Made by a program: the position numbers and the translations under genes. DNA of 64,000 nt from Acinetobacter brisouioides (GTDB lineage Bacteria > Pseudomonadota > Gammaproteobacteria > Pseudomonadales > Moraxellaceae), in the NCBI RefSeq assembly GCF_004331075.1, contig NZ_SJNX01000003.1:186001-250000 (forward strand). The letters run 5' to 3'. The notes beneath the pieces were generated by a model, which had not been told where the DNA came from, did no database searches, and worked only from the letters and a program-made list of their open reading frames with translations. Positions 26,249-36,423 of the stretch are shown in pieces (positions within the stretch are counted from its first letter, which is position 1; the number at the start of each line of letters is the position of its first letter).

Positions 26249-27562
26249 TCAAGGTACATGCTCGCCGTGTTGTGCTAAATCCAAACCAATTTGTTCCTGT
26301 TCTGCATCGACTCGCAGACCAATCACTTTATTAATCACAAATAGAATCACTACCGAGACGATAGCGCTGTAAAGGAAGGTCGTCACTGCACCTATCACTT
26401 GTATCAATAGGCTCGCATCCAAACCCGAAATATGTTTTTGTGCAAACACACCTGTCAGGATTGCGCCAACAATGCCACCTACACCATGAATCCCGAAAAC
26501 ATCCAATGAATCATCAGCTTTGAGTAGAATTTTGAGCTGAGTTGCCCCCCAGTAACAGCACACGCCTGCAATCAAGCCAATCAGCAAACCGCCTGTCATA
26601 TCAACAAAACCGGATGCGGGGGTAATCGCAACCAAACCTGCAACCGCACCCGAACATGCGCCAAGCAGCGTAACTTTACGGCGGCTGATATATTCCACCA
26701 GTAACCACGTCAATGCTGCCGCTGCCAGCTGGGTTACCAGCATTGCCATGCCCGCCCGTCCATCGGCTGCACCTGCTGAACCAGCGTTAAAACCAAACCA
26801 GCCCACCCACAGCAACGCTGCACCAATAAAGGTATAAATCAGGTTATTGGGGAAAAATGGTTCTTTGCCATAACCGTTGCGCTGACCGAGCATATAAGCA
26901 CAAGCCAGACCTGCAGCACCTGCATTAATATGCACAACTGTACCGCCTGCAAAGTCCAGTGCGCCTTTGGCTGCCAACCAGCCCGTTGGTTCCCAAACCC
27001 AGTGGGCAACAGGGACATACACCAGTAAAATCCAGAAAAACATGAACCAGAACATGGCTGAAAAACGCATACGCTCAGCAAATGCACCAGTAATTAAAGC
27101 AGGCGTAATAATGGCAAAAGTCATCTGAAACATAATCCAGACGGTTTCAGGAATACTGGAAGCCATATGGCTCACGGAAATTTTGCCATCAATGGCATCG
27201 AACACCACACCTTGCAGCATGACACGGTCAAAACCACCAATAAATGCATTATTGGGTGTAAAAGCTAGGCTGTACCCGACTACAACCCACAGCACACTTG
27301 CCAAACATACAATCACTAAACTTTGTAAGGCGGTGGCAATTAAATTCTTTTTACGCACCATTCCTGAATAAAACAAAGCAATCCCTGGAATGGTCATCAG
27401 TAAAACCAGCGCGGTAGAGGTCAGCATCCACGCGGTGTTTCCGGTATTGATTTGCTCTAGATTGGTGATATAAGGTGCAGTTGCTGCACATGCCATACCC
27501 GAACTGGCAAAAAAACCAACTAAGATGAGTACAAGATTGTTGATATAGCTATTTTTATACAT
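26249..27562 (-). CDS. amtB: Ammonium transporter AmtB
   Basis: A 437-residue ammonium channel. It has an N-terminal signal-like segment (GFFASSGMACAAT) and then about 11 membrane helices. The family blocks NTAWMLTSTALVLLMTIPGIALFYSGMV and AGGTVVHINAGAAGLA are seen; the His of the latter is one of the conserved pore histidines. The second pore His is in DVFGIHGVGGIVG. AmtB usually sits with glnK, but no PII gene is adjacent here. Instead a small unknown gene follows it. The start has GGGGGGAG close to the ATG. No sigma-54 promoter was recognised. Confidence 0.95.
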   Translation of the reverse strand: MYKNSYINNLVLILVGFFASSGMACAATAPYITNLEQINTGNTAWMLTSTALVLLMTIPGIALFYSGMVRKKNLIATALQSLVIVCLASVLWVVVGYSLAFTPNNAFIGGFDRVMLQGVVFDAIDGKISVSHMASSIPETVWIMFQMTFAIITPALITGAFAERMRFSAMFWFMFFWILLVYVPVAHWVWEPTGWLAAKGALDFAGGTVVHINAGAAGLACAYMLGQRNGYGKEPFFPNNLIYTFIGAALLWVGWFGFNAGSAGAADGRAGMAMLVTQLAAAALTWLLVEYISRRKVTLLGACSGAVAGLVAITPASGFVDMTGGLLIGLIAGVCCYWGATQLKILLKADDSLDVFGIHGVGGIVGAILTGVFAQKHISGLDASLLIQVIGAVTTFLYSAIVSVVILFVINKVIGLRVDAEQEQIGLDLAQHGEHVP

Positions 27563-27695
27563 TCTCCCCCCATGACACGATTGCTTAAAATAATTGAAAT
27601 TTCACCCATTTTTTATGTGTAAAAATGAAGCAAAATTTAAGCCAAAAATGAAAGGAGTTATGTTTTATTTTTATATTATTGTTTTTAAATAATTT

Positions 27696-28142
27696 TTATC
27701 TTACCCAACGCACGATATATTCATCAATATCATCCTCACTCACAGATTCTTCTGAAATACAGCGTCCTGCCACCGATTTTTTGGCTTTAATCACGCTTTG
27801 CCGTGAGCCTGTATTTAAATAATGCCATGAGGGTAAGTTTTTGCCTTCATAAATACGTCGGTAGGCACAGCTTGATGGCAACCACTGAATTTTTTGTAAG
27901 CTGTCTAAAGTTAATTGAATACAATCAGTAACATGCTGCTGACGCTGACTGTAATCTGAGCATTGCCCCGTTGCACAGTTGAGTAACTTACAGGCCACTT
28001 TTGTATAAGCCACTTCGCGTGTGTCTTCGTCTTCAAGTTTGAGTAAACAGCACAAGCCACAGCCATCGCACAAAGCTTCCCATTCTTCGCTTGAGAGTTG
28101 ATCTAATGGATATTTTTTCCAGAATTGTGGACGCAGCGCCAT
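27696..28142 (-). CDS. YcgN-family cysteine cluster protein
   Basis: A 148-residue protein of the YcgN/UPF0260 family. Cysteine clusters are evident: ALCDGCGLCCLLKLEDED near residue 24, then CKLLNCATGQCSDY and further Cys at VTDC and SSC. They suggest a metal or iron-sulfur site. Function is not established. N-terminal QFWKKYPLDQLSSEEWEALCDGCG matches the family pattern. It is alone on its strand, 134 bases upstream of amtB in the direction of transcription. Confidence 0.87.
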   Translation of the reverse strand: MALRPQFWKKYPLDQLSSEEWEALCDGCGLCCLLKLEDEDTREVAYTKVACKLLNCATGQCSDYSQRQQHVTDCIQLTLDSLQKIQWLPSSCAYRRIYEGKNLPSWHYLNTGSRQSVIKAKKSVAGRCISEESVSEDDIDEYIVRWVR

Positions 28143-28335
28143 GAATTTCTCAGTCTAAAAACAACAAGGTCGGCATTATAACATGCCCAACTCCAGCTTA
28201 ATTTTTACAAACCGCACTTACATAGCATGATGAAAGAGCTGCATAAAGTGCACATTTTATGCACAAAGCAAAAACAGTCGTGCCAATTTACAGTGCTAAA
28301 CTGAACCTCAAAATAAAAAATTCAGGAGAATCATC

Positions 28336-28491
28336 ATGTTTCGTTGGGCGATTATTTTTGCAGTGATTGCACTAATTGCTAGCTTACTCGGATTCGGTGG
28401 TGTCGCTGGTCTATCACAACAATTTGCAGTGATCTTGCTGGTCGTTGCCTTGATTTTGGCCGTGATTGGTTTTTTTTCAAGAGGCCATTAA
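28336..28491 (+). CDS. DUF1328 small membrane protein (YtjA type)
   Basis: Fifty-one residues with two hydrophobic segments separated by a Gly-rich turn ([12 protein letters not shown]), ending FFSRGH. The pattern [29 protein letters not shown] fits the UPF0391/DUF1328 family of small inner-membrane proteins. Function is unknown in the family. AGGAGA lies seven bases before the ATG, a good start. A terminator follows immediately. Confidence 0.85.
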   Translation: MFRWAIIFAVIALIASLLGFGGVAGLSQQFAVILLVVALILAVIGFFSRGH

Positions 28492-28504
28492 CAGACTCTC
28501 AAAC

Positions 28505-28535
28505 AAGAAGAGAAGCTTACGCTTCTCTTCTTTAG
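28505..28535. terminator. Terminator between the DUF1328 gene and the SDR gene
   Basis: AAGAAGAGAAGC (28505-28516) pairs perfectly with GCTTCTCTTCTT (28521-28532) around TTAC. It closes the plus-strand gene and overlaps the end of the minus-strand SDR gene. Confidence 0.65.
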
Positions 28536-29377
28536 TATTTCCAGGTTTGCAACCGATTTAACCAAACGCTCAGTTGCTGGTAACCTGCTGGGAAAAAACG
28601 CTGTAGCAAATCTAAAACCTTGGCATCAGTACCAATCAGAACTCGCCGCTGGTTTCGGCGAATGGCTTTAAGAATTTTTTGGGCAGCCTTTTCAGGTGGA
28701 GTCCGCAGCAGCTTCTCAAAGTCCTGCTGTGTACCATCCGTTTCAATCCCCAAACTTTGTAAACTTTGATTAGAACGTGCCGATTTGGCAATATTGGTTC
28801 GCACGCCTCCAGGATGTACACATAAGGCACTCACCCCACAGCGCTGAATATCCAGTTCCTGACGCAATGACTCGGTAAAACCACGTACTGCAAACTTACT
28901 GGCATTGTATGCTGACTGGGTCGGCTGAGCGGCAATTCCAAAAATACTGGAAATATTGACAATATGACCATCTTGGGTTTGCTTAATATAAGGTAAGAAC
29001 TCTTTGGTTCCATACACCACGCCCCAAAAGTTGATATTGGTAATCCAAGTCAGATCTTCATAACTTGCACCTTCAACTGTCGATGCCAGTGCCACCCCTG
29101 CATTATTAAAAATCAGGTTAACCTGACCATGTTCACGTACAGTTTGTTCCGCCCAATATTGCACCTGCTCACGCTCAGCAACATTAACCAAATGTGTTGA
29201 GATGCGTACGCTATAAGCCTGAAGTAAGCTTTGCGTTTGTGCTAAACCCTGCAAATCAATATCACTCAAGGATAAATGGCAGCCTTGCTGTGCTAAAAGC
29301 AACGCCAATTGTTGCCCTATACCTGAGCCTGCTCCTGAAATTGCTGCTACTTTTCCTTGAAAACTTTTCATTACCAT
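28532..29377 (-). CDS. Short-chain dehydrogenase/reductase
   Basis: A 281-residue SDR enzyme with the nucleotide-binding SGAGSGIG near the N-terminus, NNAG, the catalytic Ser in VNISSIFG and the YNASK motif. The C-terminal extension (residues about 225-281) is basic. The substrate is not evident; families with this architecture act on long-chain or steroid-like alcohols, but that is only an analogy. Alternative starts are GTG/ATG within the first three codons (MVMKSF); the ATG at 29371 would be equally good. The gene is convergent with the DUF1328 gene and divergent from phoB. Confidence 0.85.
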   Translation of the reverse strand: MVMKSFQGKVAAISGAGSGIGQQLALLLAQQGCHLSLSDIDLQGLAQTQSLLQAYSVRISTHLVNVAEREQVQYWAEQTVREHGQVNLIFNNAGVALASTVEGASYEDLTWITNINFWGVVYGTKEFLPYIKQTQDGHIVNISSIFGIAAQPTQSAYNASKFAVRGFTESLRQELDIQRCGVSALCVHPGGVRTNIAKSARSNQSLQSLGIETDGTQQDFEKLLRTPPEKAAQKILKAIRRNQRRVLIGTDAKVLDLLQRFFPAGYQQLSVWLNRLQTWKY

Positions 29378-29489
29378 CTCGATCTTGCATCTTGACCATT
29401 ATATGCGTCATCATTCAGTCATATGACGATCAAGATTTTGTCACAAATATTTTTTAAAATTGCAGATACCTAAATCTACTGCAATGATA

Positions 29490-29507
29490 CTGTCATAATT
29501 AGTCTTT
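29490..29507 (+). promoter_or_regulatory. Possible partial Pho box upstream of phoB
   Basis: CTGTCAT (29490-29496) matches the PhoB heptamer fully; the second half after four bases (AGTCTTT) matches poorly. It could be part of an autoregulatory site. Low certainty. Confidence 0.3.
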
Positions 29508-29554
29508 GTAATACTGGACTATAAACAAATAAAGCAGTGATAGGATTTGACCTT

Positions 29555-30262
29555 GTGAAAGAGGATTATATTTTAATCGTCGATGACGAATTACCCATTC
29601 GCGAGATGATTCATACTTCGCTCGATATGGCAGGTTTCCAATGTTTGCAAGCCGAAGATGCCAAACAAGCCCACCAAATGATTGTTGATCAACGTCCTTC
29701 GCTTATTTTACTCGATTGGATGCTTCCTGGTGGAATTAGTGGCGTTGATTTGTGCCGCCGCCTAAAACGCGATGAGAACCTTTCGGAAATTCCTGTGATT
29801 ATGCTCACTGCACGTGGCGAAGAAGATCATAAAGTTCAAGGTCTTGACGCAGGTGCCGATGACTATATGACCAAACCGTTCTCAACGCGCGAACTGGTAT
29901 CACGGATTAAAGCCGTCTTACGTCGTTCCAATGCTTTGAGTGGAGAAAAATCCATTGATGCCAATGGTTTAATTCTTGATCCTGTGAGTCAGCGTGTCAG
30001 CTTTGCCGACAATATTTTAGATATGGGCCCAACCGAATACCGTCTGTTGGCATTTTTCATGACCCACCCAGAACGTGCCTATACTCGCGCACAATTGCTT
30101 GATCAGGTTTGGGGTGGCAATGTTTATATTGAAGACCGAACAATTGACGTTCATATCCGCCGCCTACGCAAAGTACTTGAACCCTTCGGAGTGGATCGTT
30201 TCGTACAAACCGTACGAGGTACAGGCTACCGTTTTTCAACGCGTGCCGATGCTTTAAGTTAG
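29555..30262 (+). CDS. phoB: Phosphate regulon response regulator PhoB
   Basis: About 235 residues from the GTG at 29555, which has AGGA nine bases upstream; a GTG at 29537 would add six residues. An N-terminal receiver domain has the phosphoacceptor Asp54 in [10 protein letters not shown], acidic pair VDDE, Thr in MLTARGEE and Lys in YMTKPF. A C-terminal OmpR/PhoB winged helix follows ([21 protein letters not shown], then [12 protein letters not shown]). With PhoR it switches on phosphate starvation genes. The phoR start lies 13 bases downstream. A pit gene with a Pho-like site in this window is a plausible target. Confidence 0.93.
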   Translation: MKEDYILIVDDELPIREMIHTSLDMAGFQCLQAEDAKQAHQMIVDQRPSLILLDWMLPGGISGVDLCRRLKRDENLSEIPVIMLTARGEEDHKVQGLDAGADDYMTKPFSTRELVSRIKAVLRRSNALSGEKSIDANGLILDPVSQRVSFADNILDMGPTEYRLLAFFMTHPERAYTRAQLLDQVWGGNVYIEDRTIDVHIRRLRKVLEPFGVDRFVQTVRGTGYRFSTRADALS

Positions 30263-30275
30263 TCAGATCATCTTT

Positions 30276-31637
30276 ATGTATGAACCTTACCCAACCCCAG
30301 AAATTAGCCTTGAACATAAGCGTTATCGTTATAGCAGCTTGTGGGAGTATGCCAAACAAGATCTACGGATCTTGTTGTTTTTCATAACAATCGCTAGTTT
30401 AATTGGTTTGGGAATAGGTCATTTTTGGATTTGTATTGCAATTGCGTTTGCTGTGTTTATGGTCATGCAATTACGTGCACTGTATTTGGTCAACGACTGG
30501 ATCGCCAATCGACCTTATGATGTACCGCCAAACCTGAACGGCATTTGGGGCGCATTGCTGTTCAATATTTATCGGTCACAACGTCAAGAACGTGTGGTTC
30601 AAGCCGAAATGGTCGGGTTGATTGACCGTGCCCAGTCTTCACTGGTCGCACTCGCTGAAGCGGTGATTCTGACCGATGAACTCCATCAAATTGAATGGTG
30701 GAACCCTGCGGCAGAAAGGTTGCTTGGCGTTCAGGAACTTGACCGCGGACGCAATATTTTGGGTATTTTGCGCCAGCCTGCTTTTGTTGAATATTTTAAT
30801 AATATGGAACAACAGCCTGACGGCATTAAACTGAAATCTTCGATTCACGAAGATCGTTATGTGCAAATCAAACTCACCCGCTTTGGTCTAGAAAGCCGCC
30901 TTGTCGTGGCATATGATGTAACGCGAGTTCATAATCTCGAACAGATGCGTAAAGACTTTGTCGATAATATCTCGCATGAATTACGTACCCCTCTCACGGT
31001 GCTCAGCGGCTATCTGGAAACCTTTACTGATCAAGATGATTTCAATCCACGCTGGAAACGCCCTTTTGAACAAATGCAGTCACAAACTCGACGCATGAAT
31101 GCTCTAGTTAATGACCTGCTACTATTATCGCGTTTGGAAAATGACAAACAACTGGCAAAAAACCAGATTGTCGATATGCCTAGCCTGATGAACCAGTTAT
31201 TTGACGATGCCCAAGCCTATAATTCCGAATACGGACATATTTTAAATCTCGACATTGACAGTCACTGTGACTTGCTTGGCTCGGATATGGAGCTTGCCAG
31301 TGCTTTTGGCAATCTGATTACCAATGCCATTAAATACACACCCAAAGGCGGAGTGATTACCATTGGCTGGCATGATGATCAGGAACATGGTTACTTTACC
31401 GTGCAGGACAATGGTATTGGGATTGACCCAAAACATTTACCACGCCTGACCGAACGTTTTTACCGTGTAGATAGCGCACGTAGCCGCCAAACAGGGGGAA
31501 CAGGTCTAGGGCTGGCGATTGTCAAACATGTACTCATGCAACATGGGGCACACTTAGAAGTTGAATCACAAATCAATCAAGGTTCATGCTTCAAAGCCGT
31601 TTTCCCCAAAGAGCGCCTCTGTCAAGCAGAAGCCTAA
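30276..31637 (+). CDS. phoR: Phosphate regulon sensor histidine kinase PhoR
   Basis: A 453-residue membrane kinase. Two closely spaced N-terminal hydrophobic segments (about residues 30-70) anchor it, followed by a PAS-type domain (LAEAVILTDELHQIEWWNPAAERLLG). The dimerisation domain holds the phosphorylated His in FVDNISHELRTPLTVLSG near residue 233. The ATPase domain has the N box (NLITNAIKYTPKG), G1 (DNGIGI) and G2 (GGTGLGLAIVKH). This short-periplasmic-loop architecture is that of PhoR. It forms an operon with phoB. The following small gene may share its transcript. Confidence 0.93.
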   Translation: MYEPYPTPEISLEHKRYRYSSLWEYAKQDLRILLFFITIASLIGLGIGHFWICIAIAFAVFMVMQLRALYLVNDWIANRPYDVPPNLNGIWGALLFNIYRSQRQERVVQAEMVGLIDRAQSSLVALAEAVILTDELHQIEWWNPAAERLLGVQELDRGRNILGILRQPAFVEYFNNMEQQPDGIKLKSSIHEDRYVQIKLTRFGLESRLVVAYDVTRVHNLEQMRKDFVDNISHELRTPLTVLSGYLETFTDQDDFNPRWKRPFEQMQSQTRRMNALVNDLLLLSRLENDKQLAKNQIVDMPSLMNQLFDDAQAYNSEYGHILNLDIDSHCDLLGSDMELASAFGNLITNAIKYTPKGGVITIGWHDDQEHGYFTVQDNGIGIDPKHLPRLTERFYRVDSARSRQTGGTGLGLAIVKHVLMQHGAHLEVESQINQGSCFKAVFPKERLCQAEA

Positions 31638-31654
31638 AGCCCTACACTTAGCGT

Positions 31655-32017
31655 ATGAAAAAAATTTATATCATACTGGGCAGCCTATGCGCTGCGTTGA
31701 TTGTCTTTCTGATCGTGAAAGCACAGCAACCCGATACCGATGAAATTGCTCGGTATCAAGCCATCTTGTGTTTTGTGATTCGGCAACCCGATGCACCACA
31801 TAATGTTCAGCAGCTTCGTGAAAAAATGCGACAAGTCCAGCAAGGCAGTATTCCTGACTATGCATTCAAACAGCCTCATTTTCGCGAAACCTTAGCCAAT
31901 CAGTGGATTGAAGCCTATTTCAGTTTATCAACTGCTCAGCAAGTGCAGGCACGGCTATCCTACGAACAGTGTACTGCGGTATTTAACAAACACCCTCAAT
32001 CAAAAAATGCAACCTGA
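31655..32017 (+). CDS. Hypothetical membrane-anchored protein downstream of phoR
   Basis: A 120-residue protein with one N-terminal hydrophobic segment (IYIILGSLCAALIVFLIV), then a soluble, helix-rich part with two cysteines. No family recognised. It starts 17 bases after phoR, so it is probably the third gene of a phoBR transcript and ends at a strong terminator. Confidence 0.65.
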   Translation: MKKIYIILGSLCAALIVFLIVKAQQPDTDEIARYQAILCFVIRQPDAPHNVQQLREKMRQVQQGSIPDYAFKQPHFRETLANQWIEAYFSLSTAQQVQARLSYEQCTAVFNKHPQSKNAT

Positions 32018-32030
32018 AGGTTGCATTTTT
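32003..32030. terminator. Bidirectional terminator between the phoBR unit and psd
   Basis: AAAAATGCAACC (32003-32014) pairs perfectly with GGTTGCATTTTT (32019-32030) around TGAA. Confidence 0.88.
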
Positions 32031-32049
32031 CATTGAATCGGTCTGTGAA

Positions 32050-32901
32050 TTAAAGCACTTGCCCTAAACGCTCGCCCATGACCACAACAGATTCCGCTTT
32101 GAATTTTGCATCCCAAGCCATCGTGTTTGGTTCAAACAACACAATTGCCGTTGAACCCAAATAAAAACGCCCCAGCTCGTCGCCTTTTTGCAGTTCAAGC
32201 TGATGTTGCTGCAAGTCTAGACGACCATTTGGTTTGACTTTACCTGTGGCAACCGTTTCGATCCCCGCCACAATCATGGCGCCAACCAGCACGACTGCCA
32301 TACGACCAATCTCGGTATCAAACAAACAAACCATACGCTCATTACGCGCAAACAGGTTCGGAACATTTTCTGCCGTGACTTGATTGACCGAAAATAATTC
32401 GCCTGGCACATATAGCGTTTCAGTCAATGTCCCTGAAAATGGCATATGTACCCGATGGTAGTCACGTGGTGACAGATAAACCGTTGCAAATTGTCCCTGT
32501 TTAAATGGCGCAGCCAGTTTAGGATCACCCACCAACTGTTCAACAGAAAAGCTCTGTCCTTTCGCCTGAAATACATCACCATCGGTAATTTGACCAATTT
32601 GTGAAATTGCACCATCGGCTGGGCTGACAATACTACGACTGTCAGCGTCAATCTGACGCACACCCTGCTTTAAAGCACGAGTAAAGAATTCATTAAACGA
32701 CTTATATTGCAACGGATTATTTTGTTCGGCAACCGTCAAATCAATCTGATATTTGCTTTTAAATGCCTGAATAACAATATTTTTAACAATCGGGTTTTCA
32801 CTGGCAGCAACTTTACCCACCACACGACTCAGCTGATGCTGCGGTACAATACGTTGGGCTTGTAAAAAAAGTTGTTTCTTCAGTTGTGATGTGAGGCTCA
32901 A
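32050..32901 (-). CDS. psd: Phosphatidylserine decarboxylase
   Basis: About 283 residues. The membrane-bound pyruvoyl enzyme decarboxylates phosphatidylserine to phosphatidylethanolamine. The self-cleavage site LGST, whose Ser becomes the pyruvoyl group, is in [13 protein letters not shown] near the C-terminus. [11 protein letters not shown] and [13 protein letters not shown] carry the conserved Asp and His residues. The start is a TTG at 32899-32901, backed by GGAGAG upstream, and its last bases overlap the rhdA stop codon (TTGA). Longer frames starting further upstream would run inside rhdA and lack family likeness. rhdA-psd is a conserved pair in pseudomonads. Confidence 0.93.
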   Translation of the reverse strand: MSLTSQLKKQLFLQAQRIVPQHQLSRVVGKVAASENPIVKNIVIQAFKSKYQIDLTVAEQNNPLQYKSFNEFFTRALKQGVRQIDADSRSIVSPADGAISQIGQITDGDVFQAKGQSFSVEQLVGDPKLAAPFKQGQFATVYLSPRDYHRVHMPFSGTLTETLYVPGELFSVNQVTAENVPNLFARNERMVCLFDTEIGRMAVVLVGAMIVAGIETVATGKVKPNGRLDLQQHQLELQKGDELGRFYLGSTAIVLFEPNTMAWDAKFKAESVVVMGERLGQVL

Positions 32902-33749
32902 AACGGCTTCTCTCCCGTAACAATTGGACTCTCGGGGCGATTTCCCCACTCACTCCATGCACCATCGTATGCGCGAATATTCCAATTGAGCAAACGACCT
33001 AAAATATAAGCCAGACCTGAACGATGATGCGACTGGCAGTACACTACCACAGGCTGCTTAAAGTCTATCCCCAATTGTTGCAAACTTTGTTGTATGTGTT
33101 CTAAAGGGCGTAATTTTAAATGATTTTCACGATTAAGGGCAGTACTCCATTCGTAATGAATCGCATGGGGAATATGCCCACCCCGTCGCGCTGCCAACCG
33201 TAGCCCTGTATATTCATCCTCAGTACGGCAATCCCAAAGTTGGATGGCATTCTTTTTAACCAATTCCAGCAATTCAGGATATTCAATCCGTACTTTAGCA
33301 GCTTGTTCAAGATTCACGGGAATCAGTTGATCGGTCACAGCCACATCTTGCACATCAACCGAAGTAGGTAAGCCTGCCCCCAGCCAAGCGTGAATACCGC
33401 CGTTGAGTAAGCTGGTTTGGGTAAAGCCCAAGCAATGCAGATTCCACAAGAAACGTCCTGCCCATGCCCCACCTTCATCATCATACGCCACCACATGATG
33501 TTGCGGTGAAAGCTGCAAGTATTCAACCAGTTGTTGTAAGCCCGCTACATCGGGCAGCATGCCTGATGCCAGCTCTTGCTGACGCACCAGCTGCTGGGGT
33601 TTAACATGCACTGCATGAGGAATATGCAACTGTTCGTACACCGACAGGCGGCTCAAATCGACAATCCTTAGATTTGGATTGCCTAAATGCGGCACAAGAT
33701 CTTCGGCATCGATTAATAATGGAAAATTTAATTCAGAAGTGGCTGTCAT
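32898..33749 (-). CDS. rhdA: Tandem-domain rhodanese (thiosulfate sulfurtransferase, RhdA-like)
   Basis: A 283-residue protein with two rhodanese domains. The C-terminal domain holds the active-site Cys in [11 protein letters not shown], a loop very like CQTHHR of Azotobacter RhdA and unlike the CRKGVT loop of bovine rhodanese. The N-terminal domain is inactive by type. Such enzymes move sulfane sulfur to cyanide or thiol acceptors. Its stop codon overlaps the psd start by TTGA, so translation of the two is coupled. The start ATG at 33749 gives the full first domain. Physiological acceptor unknown. Confidence 0.88.
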   Translation of the reverse strand: MTATSELNFPLLIDAEDLVPHLGNPNLRIVDLSRLSVYEQLHIPHAVHVKPQQLVRQQELASGMLPDVAGLQQLVEYLQLSPQHHVVAYDDEGGAWAGRFLWNLHCLGFTQTSLLNGGIHAWLGAGLPTSVDVQDVAVTDQLIPVNLEQAAKVRIEYPELLELVKKNAIQLWDCRTEDEYTGLRLAARRGGHIPHAIHYEWSTALNRENHLKLRPLEHIQQSLQQLGIDFKQPVVVYCQSHHRSGLAYILGRLLNWNIRAYDGAWSEWGNRPESPIVTGEKPF

Positions 33750-33865
33750 TTTTTATTGGGCTCAAGACGTACTGAAACTCGATCATGCTTGATCATAACA
33801 TAGGCTTTTCATGCCGATTTATGATTTTTTACGCAAGCATTGTGCCAAAGATTCACAAGGCACAA

Positions 33866-33895
33866 ACTAAAAACCGACTCTTATGAGTCGGTTTC
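33866..33895 (-). terminator. Terminator after pncB
   Basis: AACCGACTC pairs with GAGTCGGTT (33872-33893) around TTAT. On the minus strand a T-run follows (TTTTTAG), so it ends the pncB transcript. Confidence 0.82.
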
Positions 33896-33903
33896 GATTC
33901 AAT

Positions 33904-35106
33904 TTAAACAGCTTCAACCTGAAACACCTGCCGTAAATAGGCAAGGAAAGTATCATTATCAGTCATGGTTTTACCTGGGCTGTCCGAGATTTTTGCCACA
34001 GACTGTCCATTACATTCCACCAGTTTTAGCACAATATTGAGAGGTTTCAAGCCCATATCATTGGTCAGATTGGTACCGATTCCGAAACTGACTTTGAAAC
34101 GGTCTTTAAAGTACTGATGCAAATTCCACGCACGCTCTAAATCCAAGCCATCACTAAAAGTTAACATTTTGGTTTTACTGTCAATTTTAAGCTTTTGGTA
34201 ATGTGCGTAAGCTTTATCACCCCAGACATACGGGTCACCACTATCATGACGCAAACCATCAAACAGCTTGGCAAAGTACAGATCAAAATCACGCAGGAAA
34301 GCATCCATCCCGACCACATCGGTCAGGGCGATGCCTAAATCACCACGATATTCCTGTACCCATGCTTCAAGGGCAGCTTTCTGGAAATTGCGCAAACGCA
34401 CATCTAGTGCCTGAAATGCCTGTAAAAATTCATGTGCCATGGTTCCGATTGGGGTAATACCCAAGTCCTTTGCCAACATGACATTACTGGTTCCGCGAAA
34501 CACGTTCGGCGCAGTACGGTGAAATTCTTCCACAATATGCTTGTGCCACGTCAAACTATAACGACGACGCGTACCAAAATCAGACACCAAAAATGGATTT
34601 TCATCTGCCTGTTGCTGCTGTTCGTATTGTTTTAATAACTGCAGTTTGGCTTGTAAACGGCGTTCACCTTCAGCAAGGGCTTCTGCAGAATGGATACGAC
34701 TGAAATATAGCTCATTGACAATCGACAGCACAAAAATTTCAAACATCAGGGCTTGTACCATCGGCCCTTCAATATGAATATCGAGACGCCCCTGATCATC
34801 AATGCTTGCATGAATAAAACGGCGTTTGAGCTGGAATAATTCTAAATAATCAACAAAGTCACTTTTGATAAAACGTAAATTGCGTAAATACTGCAATTCA
34901 TCATCCTGAAAACGCAGCTCACACAAGTAATCCAGTTGCTGGTTCAGGTCATCCAGAATATCCGTCAATGGATACACAGTATCTTCAAGATTACGGCAGC
35001 GGAATTGGTACACACTATGAGTTTGTGGAAACTTGTGTAACACCACTTGCAGCATGGTAAATTTATATAAATCCGTATCAAGCAAGGATCGTATGATTGG
35101 TTCCAT
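33904..35106 (-). CDS. pncB: Nicotinate phosphoribosyltransferase
   Basis: A 400-residue enzyme that joins nicotinate to PRPP to give nicotinate mononucleotide, the second step of NAD salvage after PncA. Conserved [12 protein letters not shown] at the N-terminus, [26 protein letters not shown] and [10 protein letters not shown] are seen. Length matches E. coli PncB (400). The autophosphorylated His is probably in the TMAHEF segment. pncA is 16 kb to the left. The gene is alone and closed by a terminator. Confidence 0.95.
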   Translation of the reverse strand: MEPIIRSLLDTDLYKFTMLQVVLHKFPQTHSVYQFRCRNLEDTVYPLTDILDDLNQQLDYLCELRFQDDELQYLRNLRFIKSDFVDYLELFQLKRRFIHASIDDQGRLDIHIEGPMVQALMFEIFVLSIVNELYFSRIHSAEALAEGERRLQAKLQLLKQYEQQQQADENPFLVSDFGTRRRYSLTWHKHIVEEFHRTAPNVFRGTSNVMLAKDLGITPIGTMAHEFLQAFQALDVRLRNFQKAALEAWVQEYRGDLGIALTDVVGMDAFLRDFDLYFAKLFDGLRHDSGDPYVWGDKAYAHYQKLKIDSKTKMLTFSDGLDLERAWNLHQYFKDRFKVSFGIGTNLTNDMGLKPLNIVLKLVECNGQSVAKISDSPGKTMTDNDTFLAYLRQVFQVEAV

Positions 35107-35307
35107 ATCGGTTAGATCTTTTTTTAGCTCAAGGCATTAAACCATACTTTTATAGGCAACTCAGTGAGTGTTTTAGCAAATAATGATAAAAACCGCCCAA
35201 AATTAGTGGTTTTTTGCTGAATTTATAATCACTACATCTTTATGAAAAAGATTTTAAAGCCCATCTGAAATGTTTATAGTCTGTACTTTTATGAGTAAGT
35301 CTTAAAT

Positions 35308-35748
35308 ATGCGTGCACTATTACAACGCGTAAAATCTGCCAAAGTTGTTGTAGATGAACAAATTACGGGTGAAATTCAACACGGCCTTTTGGTTTTTTTG
35401 GGTCTGGCACAACAAGATGATCTTGCCATAGGCAAAAAACTGATCGACAAAATCCTGAAATACCGCATTTTTGATGATGAACAAGGCAAAATGGGCTGGA
35501 ATGTCGCTCAAGCTCAAGGTGGAATTTTACTGGTTTCGCAATTTACCCTGATGGCACAAACCCAAAAAGGTTTACGTCCCGACTTTGCCCCTGCTATGCC
35601 ACCTGCTGCGGCAAAAGCATTGTACGAGCAACTGGTCGACTACACCAAAACCCAATATCCACAAGTAGAAACGGGCATTTTTGCTGCCGATATGCAAGTC
35701 CATTTGGTCAATGATGGTCCTGTCACGTTTAACCTTGAAGTGGTTTAA
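35308..35748 (+). CDS. dtd: D-aminoacyl-tRNA deacylase
   Basis: A 146-residue DTD enzyme that removes D-amino acids, and glycine from mischarged tRNA, in the cytoplasm. The two signature motifs are present: LVSQFTLMA (SQFTL) and NDGPVTFNLEV (NxGPVT), which form the chiral selection site. N-terminal MRALLQRVKSAKV is typical. A terminator follows. Confidence 0.96.
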   Translation: MRALLQRVKSAKVVVDEQITGEIQHGLLVFLGLAQQDDLAIGKKLIDKILKYRIFDDEQGKMGWNVAQAQGGILLVSQFTLMAQTQKGLRPDFAPAMPPAAAKALYEQLVDYTKTQYPQVETGIFAADMQVHLVNDGPVTFNLEVV

Positions 35749-35751
35749 ATA

Positions 35752-35781
35752 AAAAAAGCTCTCAAACCTGAGAGCTTTTTT
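35752..35781. terminator. Bidirectional terminator between dtd and the SCP2 gene
   Basis: GCTCTCA (35758-35764) pairs with TGAGAGC (35769-35775), with A- and T-runs on both sides. Confidence 0.87.
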
Positions 35782-35793
35782 ATGGTCTAAAAT

Positions 35794-36279
35794 TTACTTG
35801 CCTGTTTTTTGGCGAATAAACTGACGAACCTGTTTAACTTTGGCTTGTACTGGTTTTGGCAATTTCGGTGGCAATAAACGTGCAACCTTGTTAAACCAGA
35901 CCAACAAGCTAAAATCACCTTCCATTTTAATAGTACCGTTTTGCATACCGGTCATAAATGCTGAAGGTTCACCTTTGATTAAGGTTTTTACAGCTTGGTT
36001 GCTATCAGCAAACTGTAAGGTAAAATCAGCAGGTTGAGGCGCGCCTACAACGGTATCAACCTTGCCATTATTGACCAGAATCTGACGGACAAAACCTGCA
36101 TCGGTTGCAATCTGGATGCGAATTTGGCGATCATGCGATAATTCAATAAATTTCGGCGAGGTTTTCGCAAGCTGTTTCATTCGTAAAACCATGCTGACCA
36201 CCAACAAATCCAGTGGGTCTGTACTTACATTCAGCAAAGGTAACTTTACGACAGGAATAGCAGAAAGATTCATGTGCAT
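35794..36279 (-). CDS. SCP2 sterol-binding-domain protein
   Basis: A 161-residue protein that fits the SCP2 lipid-binding fold. A beta-rich segment (IRIQIATDAGFVRQILVNNGKVDTVVG) is followed by the family-like GEPSAFMTGMQNGTIKMEGDFSLLVWF and a basic C-terminal tail (KVKQVRQFIRQKTGK). Relatives bind fatty acids or ubiquinone precursors (UbiJ/UbiT), but no evidence here selects one. Two possible ATG codons occur within the first three codons (36279 and 36273). Confidence 0.75.
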   Translation of the reverse strand: MHMNLSAIPVVKLPLLNVSTDPLDLLVVSMVLRMKQLAKTSPKFIELSHDRQIRIQIATDAGFVRQILVNNGKVDTVVGAPQPADFTLQFADSNQAVKTLIKGEPSAFMTGMQNGTIKMEGDFSLLVWFNKVARLLPPKLPKPVQAKVKQVRQFIRQKTGK

Positions 36280-36423
36280 TTAGCCTATTGTCATTTTATT
36301 CATCTTTAAAGCATCCTATCATAACTTGCCAAATGAATAACTAAGCTTTGTATAACAATTTTTAAGAAAAAAAAGTGCATTTTTCAATGCACCCGAGTTG
36401 AGTAACTGATGATTTAAACAGCT

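Noticed and set aside
27563..27620. Sigma-54 promoter before amtB
   Set aside because: No GG-N10-GC core with the expected flanks was found in the upstream region.
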